From Lewinellaceae bacterium (GTDB lineage Bacteria; Bacteroidota; Bacteroidia; Chitinophagales; Saprospiraceae), in contig JACJYR010000001.1 in NCBI GenBank assembly GCA_020636005.1, forward strand, positions 630,001-694,000: 64,000 nt of DNA, written 5' to 3'. A program made the position numbers and the translations under genes. The notes under the pieces are model-generated. The model was not told the origin of the DNA and made no database searches. It was given only the letters and a program-made list of their open reading frames with translations. Positions 45,199 to 51,719 of this stretch are shown one piece after another. The first letter of the stretch is position 1. The number at the start of each line of letters is the position of its first letter.

Positions 45199-46443
45199 TC
45201 AGCCGTTTGGGCCCATGAGTTTTCCCAGTGCAATCTGCAGGGCAGAGGTGGAGATATGGGTTGGTTTTTCGCTGAAACGGTAAACCTCCTCCAATGCACG
45301 GCGAATGGTGTTCGACACATCCTCGAAAATAGCCTCGTCGGTCATTTCAGCATCGGGCTGCATGAGATAGGCGAACACCCTGGCCATGCCGCAGTTGGCA
45401 ATAAAGTCTGGTATCATGCTGAGGTGGTGGTCGGCGAAGTGGGCAGTCGGGCCAAAGAACACGCCATCGTCCACAAATGGAACATTGGCGCCACAGGCAA
45501 TGACCTCAATGCCGCCGGCGATCAGGTCGTCCACCTGTTCCCTGCTCACGAGCTTGGAGGCGGCGCCGGGGATGAAAATATCGGCCCCGAGTTTCCAGAT
45601 ACGCTTGTTGGTTTCTTCAAAAGAAAGCATATCAGGCGCTGCCAGTTTATTCCTGTCTTTGTTCAAAAAAAGTGTTTTCACCGATTCGATCCCCATTCCT
45701 TCCGGGCGGATGATGCCGCCCGCCCGGTCAATGATGCCCACGATTTTGGCACCCTCCACCGCCAGGTAGCAGGCAGCTGCCGAAGCGACGTTGCCCCAAC
45801 CCTGGATGATGGCCGTTTTCCCTTTTAAATTGGTTTTTTTGAAAATCTGGTAGTAGTGCCGCACCGACTCGGCCACCCCGTAGCCGGTTATCATGTCGGC
45901 CACCGCATACTTGATGGGGCCGTCCGGGATGTAGCGGGTGTCTTCTACCACCTTCGAGCAGCCGTAGCGGAGTTGGCCGAGCACTTTTATTTTTTCGCCG
46001 CGGGAAGCATTGCTGAAATGGCCGTTCACGATGCCTTCCTGCGGGTGCCACAGGCCCAGTTCTTCGGTGATGGGGATGACGTCTTTCAGCTCGTCCACGT
46101 TCAGGTCGCCCCCTGTGCCGTAGTAGTTTTTCAAAATGGGGAACACGGCCCGGTACCAACGCCGCAGCACCTCTTCCCGGCGGGGGTCGCTCGGGTCGAA
46201 GTCAATGCCCGACTTGCCGCCGCCAATGTCGGGGCCTGCCACGGAGAACTTGATTTCCATGGTCTTGGCCAGGGAGACAACTTCCTCTTTGGTCAGCCCC
46301 TGGCGCATCCGGGTGCCGCCGCCGGCAGCCCCGTTGCGCAGCGAGTTCAGCACCACCCAGCCTCGTGCGCCCGTCTCGGCGTCGTTCCATTCAAAAGTAA
46401 TTTCGGGCCGCTTGTCTTTGTATTGTTTCAATAATTTTTCCAT
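45199..46443 (-). CDS. Glu/Leu/Phe/Val dehydrogenase
   Basis: This is a 414-residue protein. It has the N-terminal substrate domain with RNGAAGGGTRMRQGL, the catalytic-lysine region GPDIGGGKSGIDFDPSDPR, and a C-terminal NAD domain beginning GKTAIIQGWGNVASAAACYL. It oxidatively deaminates an amino acid (glutamate or a branched-chain residue) to a keto acid. Specificity is not evident by eye; the length favours a Glu dehydrogenase-like member. It is divergent from the arginase-fold gene, with promoter TACTTTTG on the minus strand at 46481-46488. Confidence 0.9.
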   Translation of the reverse strand: MEKLLKQYKDKRPEITFEWNDAETGARGWVVLNSLRNGAAGGGTRMRQGLTKEEVVSLAKTMEIKFSVAGPDIGGGKSGIDFDPSDPRREEVLRRWYRAVFPILKNYYGTGGDLNVDELKDVIPITEELGLWHPQEGIVNGHFSNASRGEKIKVLGQLRYGCSKVVEDTRYIPDGPIKYAVADMITGYGVAESVRHYYQIFKKTNLKGKTAIIQGWGNVASAAACYLAVEGAKIVGIIDRAGGIIRPEGMGIESVKTLFLNKDRNKLAAPDMLSFEETNKRIWKLGADIFIPGAASKLVSREQVDDLIAGGIEVIACGANVPFVDDGVFFGPTAHFADHHLSMIPDFIANCGMARVFAYLMQPDAEMTDEAIFEDVSNTIRRALEEVYRFSEKPTHISTSALQIALGKLMGPNG

Positions 46444-46480
46444 GCGTTTGTATTGGTTAGGATGTTACAAATTTGGCGGG

Positions 46481-46488
46481 CAAAAGTA
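46481..46488 (-). promoter_or_regulatory. -7 box of the dehydrogenase gene
   Basis: Minus-strand TACTTTTG, 38 nt before the start codon. It lies back to back with the plus-strand box at 46541. Confidence 0.55.
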
Positions 46489-46540
46489 CACTGCCGATAC
46501 GTGGTTTCTATTGATGGGTTTTATAAAAATGGCGAATCGT

Positions 46541-46548
46541 TACTTTTG
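46541..46548 (+). promoter_or_regulatory. -7 box of the arginase-fold gene
   Basis: Plus-strand TACTTTTG, 134 nt before the start codon, in the divergent promoter region shared with the dehydrogenase gene. Confidence 0.45.
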
Positions 46549-46681
46549 CCGGCGGAGCGTGTTTGGGTGTTTGGGCCTTGGGGTGGCCTTGCACCGTTGT
46601 GTTTGCTTGCCCCGCCTGATTATTGCCAGGCCCAACACACCCAAACGCATAAACCCCTTCCTACATAAACACGACAAAAAA

Positions 46682-47782
46682 ATGCTCGAAAACTGGCTAC
46701 GGCCCATTCCCGCTGGATGGATAAAAGACCTGAACCTGGAAAAAAGCAGGTTTGGCAGCAAGGTGCAGCGCTACGAAAAAGAACTGCCCGACCTGAAACA
46801 GACGGACATCGCCCTGATCGGTATCGGGGCAGAAGAGGCGGACGCTTTGCGGGCGGCGCTTTACCCGTTGAGCTTCCCTTTTGGCCATTTAAAAATAGCC
46901 GACCTGGGCAATGTGCGCAAGGAAGACCATTCGTTCATCATACCGGTGGTGCAGGAGTTATTGGAGGGGGGCATCTGCCCGGTGCTCATCGGCCACGACG
47001 GCCGGTTCGTGCAGGCGCAGTTCCAGGCGCACCAGGCCTGCCAGCACTCCGTCAGCCTCGCCGTGGTGGATCAGCAGATAGCCTTCCACCCAAAACTGGC
47101 CGAGGTGAAAGGTTTTTACCTCAACCCCATTCTACAGGGAAAAAACAGGCTTTTTCATTTCAGCGCCATCGGCTGCCAGTCGCACTTTGTGGACGATGGC
47201 GTGTGGATGGATTTGGAAAAAAGCCATTTTGACACGGTCAGGCTTGGCAAGGCCAAAGCCAACCTCCCCGACACCGAGCCCTACCTCCGCGACGCCGATA
47301 TGGTGGCCTTCCACCTGGGCGCCCTCAAGCGCAGCGAGGCCCCCGGCACAGTGGACGCCTCGCCCAGCGGCTTCCTCTGCGAAGAGGCCTGCCAACTCAG
47401 CCGCTATGCAGGCATGAGCGACAAATTGACCTCCATCGGTTTCTATGGCTTCCGCAATGACCTCGACGAAGGCGGTGCCACGGCCCAGGTACTGGCCCAA
47501 TTGGCCTGGTATTTTATGGACGGCTTCGCCAGCCGCAAAAACGACTTCCCCGCCAGCATGGACGGCCTCACGGAATACATCGTGGACACCAAGCACCACG
47601 ACTACCAACTGACTTTCTGGAAAAGCAGCAAGACCGGCCGCTGGTGGCTGCAGGTGCCCGTGAAGACCAAGAAGAAGCACCAGCGCCACCGCCTGATACC
47701 GTGTTCCTACAACGACTATTTGCTGGCCTCGAAAGGAGAGTTGCCGGACCGGCTGGGGGAGGCGTTTGGAAGGTTTGGGTGA
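46682..47782 (+). CDS. Arginase-fold protein (formimidoylglutamase-like) without metal ligands
   Basis: This is a 366-residue protein from the ATG at 46682. Earlier in-frame codons lie in the divergent promoter region and overlap the dehydrogenase gene. Fold signatures of the arginase/agmatinase/HutG family are present: VLIGHDGRF where GGDHS is expected, AVVDQQIAF where DAHxDxR is expected, and AFHLGALKRSEAPG where SxDxDxxDP is expected. ASPSGFLCEEACQLSRYAG and SDKLTSIGFYGF are conserved features I associate with the Bacteroidota branch. The usual manganese-binding residues are therefore missing, so hydrolase activity is doubtful. An ABC permease gene follows after 36 nt. Function unknown. 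Confidence 0.75.
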   Translation: MLENWLRPIPAGWIKDLNLEKSRFGSKVQRYEKELPDLKQTDIALIGIGAEEADALRAALYPLSFPFGHLKIADLGNVRKEDHSFIIPVVQELLEGGICPVLIGHDGRFVQAQFQAHQACQHSVSLAVVDQQIAFHPKLAEVKGFYLNPILQGKNRLFHFSAIGCQSHFVDDGVWMDLEKSHFDTVRLGKAKANLPDTEPYLRDADMVAFHLGALKRSEAPGTVDASPSGFLCEEACQLSRYAGMSDKLTSIGFYGFRNDLDEGGATAQVLAQLAWYFMDGFASRKNDFPASMDGLTEYIVDTKHHDYQLTFWKSSKTGRWWLQVPVKTKKKHQRHRLIPCSYNDYLLASKGELPDRLGEAFGRFG

Positions 47783-47818
47783 ATTCGCTTGTTTTTTAGC
47801 ATCATTGCAACCCATTAT

Positions 47819-49123
47819 ATGTTTTCAAACAAAGAAAAACAGTTCATCAAAGCAACAGAAGAGGGCCGTTTGGAACAAACACCTTTTTCGCTGCTCATGC
47901 GGCGCTTCCGGCGAAACCGCACGGCGCTGTGGTCGCTGCGGGTGCTGTACGGGCTGGTGTTCGTGGCCGTTTTCGGGGATTTCATCGCCAACGAAAAACC
48001 TGTTTTTTGCAAAATTGACGGCACGGTTTATTTCCCCGTTTTAAAACAATATGCCGTGAATCTCGGCCTGGCGCAATGGCCCGCCGAGTTTTACCAGAAT
48101 GAATGGAGCAGCCACCGGTACAAAGCTGTCCTTTTCCCGCCCATCCCCTATTCCGCCGGAACGATTGACCCAAAAAACACGGGCTATAAAAGCCCGTTTG
48201 CGAAACAAAACATACCATCCAACCGCTACCGCCACTGGCTCGGCACCGACAATATCGGCCACGACATCGCCGCAGGGCTGGTGGCCGGCACCCGCACGGC
48301 ACTGTTGGTCGGACTGATCGCCATGGCCATTGCCACATTAATCGGCGTGGTACTGGGCTCCCTGGCCGGCTACTTTGGCGACGATAGGCTCCGGGTTTCC
48401 CGCAGTCGTTTTTGGTTGAATGTTTTGGCCTTGTTCCTTGGCTGGTTTTATGGCCTACAGGCGAGGGGGCACGAACTTTCCGAGGCGGCGAAAAATGGCG
48501 GGCTTGGCTGGGAATTGCTGAAAAGCCTGTCCATCGTTGTTGTTTGTCTATTGTTGGCCAATGCGCTGGCAGGCCTTTTAGGCAGGCTGCCTGTTTTAAA
48601 CAAGAAAATGACCCTGCCGCTCGACTTGCTGGTAATGCGCAGCATCGAAGTGCTAAACTCCATCCCCGGCCTGCTCCTCTTGCTTGCCATCGTGGCCGTT
48701 TTGCAAAAAAGCACCATTTTCCACATCATGGCCATCATCGGGCTGGTGCGCTGGACAGGCATCGCCCGCTTCCAACGGGCGGAACTGATGCGCATCCGGC
48801 ACCTTAATTATATAGAGGCGGCCAGGGCGATGGGCTTCAGTGACTGGCGCATCCTGATCCGGCACGCCCTGCCCAATGCGATCACGCCCGTACTCATTAC
48901 CATTGCCTTCGGCATTGCGTCGGCGATACTGCTAGAGTCGGCGCTTTCTTTTCTTGGATTTGGTGGCGAGGGAGTTACCTGGGGGAAGATGCTGGCAGAG
49001 GCAAGGCGCTATCCTGGCGCCTGGTGGCTGGCCGTTTTTCCGGGCGGGGCCATTTTCGTCACGGTGACGGTGTTCAACTTGATAGGGGAAGGGCTTTCGG
49101 AGGCGATGGCTGGGGAAGGGTGA
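47819..49123 (+). CDS. Oligopeptide-type ABC transporter permease (OppC/DppC-like)
   Basis: This is a 434-residue inner-membrane protein from the ATG at 47819. An N-terminal membrane segment lies at ~35-55, followed by a periplasmic region and HWLGTDNIGHDIAAGLVAGT, typical of OppC. The EAA loop for ATPase contact is YIEAARAMGFSDWRILIRHA, with LPNAITPVLITIAFGIASAI after it. It is longer than classic OppC (~300) because of an extended N-terminal loop and an insertion near 195-255. It moves peptides or similar solutes with an ATPase and binding protein not encoded in the window. It is probably in an operon with the arginase-fold gene. Confidence 0.88.
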   Translation: MFSNKEKQFIKATEEGRLEQTPFSLLMRRFRRNRTALWSLRVLYGLVFVAVFGDFIANEKPVFCKIDGTVYFPVLKQYAVNLGLAQWPAEFYQNEWSSHRYKAVLFPPIPYSAGTIDPKNTGYKSPFAKQNIPSNRYRHWLGTDNIGHDIAAGLVAGTRTALLVGLIAMAIATLIGVVLGSLAGYFGDDRLRVSRSRFWLNVLALFLGWFYGLQARGHELSEAAKNGGLGWELLKSLSIVVVCLLLANALAGLLGRLPVLNKKMTLPLDLLVMRSIEVLNSIPGLLLLLAIVAVLQKSTIFHIMAIIGLVRWTGIARFQRAELMRIRHLNYIEAARAMGFSDWRILIRHALPNAITPVLITIAFGIASAILLESALSFLGFGGEGVTWGKMLAEARRYPGAWWLAVFPGGAIFVTVTVFNLIGEGLSEAMAGEG

Positions 49124-49287
49124 GGGTTTCAGAATTTGATTTCAACTATACGATGTACGATATTGGATTTCTGACTTTGGGCGCTTCGGGAATTGTAAAA
49201 TCTGATATCACAAGCCTGATTTCTTAAATCCAGCCAAACTTCTAAACTTTAATTGAAACCCGAATGAAGGCCGCACGTTAGGGGGGA

Positions 49288-49482
49288 TTAATGGCGTTTG
49301 TTCATGCCTTTGGGGAAAAGTCCCGAACGGGTTTTAGACTTAGGATAGTTGCCTTTTTTGTTGGGCTGTACGTGGGCGTTTTCATTCATGGGGCAGCCCG
49401 TGCCACGATGGCAGGAAGAGGTTGAAACAGTAATAAACGAAGCAAAAAAAAGCAGAACAAATACAATGGTCAATTTCTTCAT
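49288..49482 (-). CDS. Small predicted lipoprotein
   Basis: This is a 64-residue protein from the ATG at 49482. The signal peptide MKKLTIVFVLLFFASFITVS leads to a lipobox TSSC (Cys24), followed by a ~40-residue basic, Asn/Lys/Gly-rich tail (KGNYPKSKTRSGLFPKGMNK). Convincing by its signal and lipobox, although short. No family recognised. The neighbour downstream is an ABC permease on the other strand. Confidence 0.65.
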   Translation of the reverse strand: MKKLTIVFVLLFFASFITVSTSSCHRGTGCPMNENAHVQPNKKGNYPKSKTRSGLFPKGMNKRH

Positions 49483-49601
49483 GTACAACTTTTGTATGAC
49501 AGATTAAAAAATATGGAGTACAAAGTTGGGCATAATAGGGCTAAAATGATAGCCCCCCTGTGGAAATACCAATAAAATCAGGCATTTTTCTTTTAAAAAC
49601 G

Positions 49602-49631
49602 TTTGGAAAACCCACTGCTTGTATAAATTTG
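49602..49631 (+). promoter_or_regulatory. Promoter of the HU gene
   Basis: TTTG at 49602-49605, an 18-nt spacer and TAAATTTG at 49624-49631 give a near-ideal Bacteroidota promoter, with a ~35-nt leader. Confidence 0.65.
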
Positions 49632-49671
49632 CGCCACTTTTTTAAATCCTTAATTTTTTAAAACTACCAAA

Positions 49672-49944
49672 ATGAATAAAGGAGATTTGATCAACAAGGT
49701 TGCAGAGAGCGCAGGCCTCACAAAAGCACAAGCTTCATCTGCTGTTAACACCGTTTTCGACGCCATCGGCGAGAGCCTGACTAGCGGTGACAAAGTTACG
49801 CTGATTGGCTTCGGTACTTTCTCTGTTTCCAAAAGGGAAGCCCGTCAGGGCCGCAACCCACAGACCGGTAAGAGCATTACCATCGCAGCTAAAAGCTCTG
49901 TCAAATTTAAGGCAGGCAAAGAACTGACCGAATCAGTCAATTAA
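49672..49944 (+). CDS. hup: HU family DNA-binding protein
   Basis: This is a 90-residue protein of exact family length. Recognisable features are MNKGDLINKVAESAGLTKAQ, the dimer core, GFGTFSVSKREARQGRNPQT at the DNA-binding arm with the Arg-Asn-Pro tip, and the C-terminal KFKAGKELTESV. It is an abundant nucleoid protein that bends and compacts DNA. It has its own strong promoter and terminator. The gene symbol follows common usage. Confidence 0.95.
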   Translation: MNKGDLINKVAESAGLTKAQASSAVNTVFDAIGESLTSGDKVTLIGFGTFSVSKREARQGRNPQTGKSITIAAKSSVKFKAGKELTESVN

Positions 49945-49980
49945 TCAGAAACCACCAAGACTCAGCTTTCTGAAAGGATA

Positions 49981-50014
49981 GGGCAATCAGGGTACGTCCC
50001 CGGTTGCCCTTTTC
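49981..50014 (+). terminator. Terminator of the HU gene
   Basis: GGGCAA (49981-49986) pairs with TTGCCC (50004-50009), with an inner GGG/CCC pair, followed by TTTTCCTTTTC. Confidence 0.75.
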
Positions 50015-50027
50015 CTTTTCAATGAGA

Positions 50028-50066
50028 GAATGAGGGGATAAGAGAATGAGGGAATGGGGGGAATAG
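50028..50066. repeat. Purine-rich period-7 tract before the Cys/Met enzyme gene
   Basis: GAGAATGAGGGGATAAGAGA and AATGAGGGAATGGGGGG show recurring GAGAATG/AGGGAAT units. It lies next to the promoter at 50084. Confidence 0.5.
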
Positions 50067-50083
50067 TTGGAGGGGGAATTTTT

Positions 50084-50091
50084 TACTTTTG
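50084..50091 (+). promoter_or_regulatory. -7 box of the Cys/Met metabolism gene
   Basis: TACTTTTG fits the consensus. The resulting leader of ~120 nt contains the mirrored heptamer repeats at 50104-50202. Confidence 0.5.
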
Positions 50092-50103
50092 TGGCCATTT
50101 TAC

Positions 50104-50202
50104 CAGTTCTCAGTTTACGGTTCGCCGATCCGCAGTCTTCATAGTTCGCTCGTCCGGCAATTTTGCACGACTGCCAAACTGAAGACTGGGTACTGCGGAC
50201 TC
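50104..50202. repeat. Mirrored period-7 repeats in the leader of the Cys/Met gene
   Basis: The left tract has CAGTTCT/CAGTTTA/CGGTTCG/CCGATCC/GCAGTCT units. The right tract has ACTG recurring at 50170, 50178, 50185 and 50192 with ACTC at 50199. The cores AGTT/CAGT and ACTG are complementary, so the tracts can pair as a hairpin just before the start codon. Confidence 0.65.
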
Positions 50203-50214
50203 AAAATATACTTT

Positions 50215-51360
50215 ATGAAATTTGCTACCAAAGCTATCCATGCCGGCGTGACGCCCGATCCATCCACCGGCGCGGTGATGACGCCTATTTATCAAACCTC
50301 TACCTACGCACAGGCCGCCCCCGGCGACCACAAAGGCTACGAATATGCCCGTACCCAAAACCCGACCCGCCATGCGCTGGAGGCCAACCTCGCCGCCCTG
50401 GAAAACGGGGTGGACGGCATCTGCTTTGGGAGCGGCATGGCTGCCATGGACGCCATTCTGAAACTCCTGAACGCCGGGGACGAAGTAGTGGCGACCAACG
50501 ACCTGTACGGCGGTTCCTACCGCATCATCACCAAAATATATGAGCGCTTCGGGTTGAAAGGGCATTTCGTGCCCATGTACGATGCCGCCAGGGTCGAGCA
50601 ATATTTGACCAAAAACACCAAATTGCTTTGGATAGAAACGCCGACCAACCCGATGCTCAACATCGTGGACATCGAGGCCATTTGTAAAATGGCCAGGGAG
50701 AAGGGCATTCTGACTTGTGTTGACAACACTTTCGCCTCGCCATACTTGCAAAACCCCCTGGATTTGGGCGCTGATATGGTCGTACATTCCGCCACCAAAT
50801 ATCTCGGCGGCCACTCAGACACGGTGCTTGGTGCGGTGGTGGTGAAAGAACAGGAACTGGCGGACCGCCTCCATTTCATCCAGAACGCCAGCGGCGGCGT
50901 GCCCGGCCCGATGGACTGTTTCCTGGTGTTGCGGGGCATCAAGACGCTCCACCTGCGGGTGCAGCGTGCGTGCGAGAGCGCTGAAAAAATAGCAAACTAC
51001 CTGAAAAGCCACCCAAAGGCCCACCATGTCTATTACCCTGGTTTCACCGACCACCCCGGCCATGCCGTGGCGAAAAAACAAATGCGCCATTTCGGGGGCA
51101 TGGTTTCTTTTGATCTGGAAAATGACACCTTTGAAAACGCTAAAAAGATACTGAGCAAAACGGAAATTTTTACCTTGGCAGAGTCGCTCGGTGGCGTGGA
51201 ATCGCTCATCGGCCACCCCGCTTCCATGACCCACGCCTCTATTCCCAAGGAAGAACGCATGAAAGTCGGCCTGACGGATTCGCTGATCCGGTTGAGCATT
51301 GGCGTAGAAGATGTAGAGGATTTGATTTCAGACCTGGAACGGGCGTTTACCTTTTTGTAA
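50215..51360 (+). CDS. Cystathionine gamma-synthase/lyase family PLP enzyme
   Basis: This is a 381-residue protein from the ATG at 50215. In-frame codons upstream lie in the repeat-rich leader. Typical motifs are YQTSTYAQ, YEYARTQNPTRHALEANLAA, the substrate and cofactor loop ETPTNPMLNI, the PLP lysine in HSATKYLGGHSD (Lys195) and SLGGVESLIGHPASMTHAS. It catalyses gamma-replacement or gamma-elimination in methionine/cysteine metabolism; synthase versus lyase is not resolved by eye. Cytoplasmic and monocistronic. Confidence 0.92.
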   Translation: MKFATKAIHAGVTPDPSTGAVMTPIYQTSTYAQAAPGDHKGYEYARTQNPTRHALEANLAALENGVDGICFGSGMAAMDAILKLLNAGDEVVATNDLYGGSYRIITKIYERFGLKGHFVPMYDAARVEQYLTKNTKLLWIETPTNPMLNIVDIEAICKMAREKGILTCVDNTFASPYLQNPLDLGADMVVHSATKYLGGHSDTVLGAVVVKEQELADRLHFIQNASGGVPGPMDCFLVLRGIKTLHLRVQRACESAEKIANYLKSHPKAHHVYYPGFTDHPGHAVAKKQMRHFGGMVSFDLENDTFENAKKILSKTEIFTLAESLGGVESLIGHPASMTHASIPKEERMKVGLTDSLIRLSIGVEDVEDLISDLERAFTFL

Positions 51361-51490
51361 GTTTCAAGGGCACATAATTTATGAAACTACGGATCTGCCG
51401 CTGTGCGGAAAACAACCACAGCGCTTGCGGGCAACCCATACGCCATTAGTACCGCCGCCCCTCACGCTTTGAATTTGACGAACAGAAAAT

Positions 51491-51560
51491 GGTTCAAAAT
51501 ACTGTGTCAATTTCCCACAAGTGATCGATGGTGAGGAAGCTGTATCAAAAGGCCTTATTT
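51491..51560 (+). repeat. Dispersed repeat family B, copy 2
   Basis: GGTTCAAAATACTGTGTCAA, TTTCCCACAAGTGATCGATG and GTGAGGAAGCTGTATCAAAA resemble 17765-17812. The last part also resembles 54700-54730 (TGAGGCTTTATCAAAAGACC). It lies in the 359-bp spacer before the nuclease gene, which otherwise holds short direct repeats (AATCGCTATTCGTAAATCGC) and the inverted repeat at 51668. Confidence 0.55.
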
Positions 51561-51667
51561 ACGATTTAAAAAGTTTCCAAAATACTGACAGTTTATATTT
51601 TAGGTATCGTTACAATCGTAATTCGTAAATCGCTATTCGTAAATCGCTACTCGTAAATTGGTACTTA

Positions 51668-51690
51668 TGATAAAGCCTCTCTCTGAATGG
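51668..51690. repeat. Left inverted repeat flanking the nuclease gene
   Basis: TGATAAAGCCTC-TCTCTGAATGG is the reverse complement of 54690-54713, with one missing base. It abuts the TATCTTTG -7 box at 51697-51704. Confidence 0.75.
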
Positions 51691-51696
51691 TCTCCC

Positions 51697-51704
51697 TATC
51701 TTTG
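51697..51704 (+). promoter_or_regulatory. -7 box of the nuclease gene
   Basis: TATCTTTG fits TAnnTTTG and lies 15 nt before the ATG at 51720, directly after the left inverted repeat. It supports this start over an in-frame codon at 51687 upstream of the promoter. Confidence 0.6.
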
Positions 51705-51719
51705 CCCAAAACCCATCGC

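Noticed and set aside
45076..45828. 250-codon plus-strand frame opposite the Glu/Leu-type dehydrogenase
   Set aside because: Most of it is antisense to a well-supported dehydrogenase; no domain.
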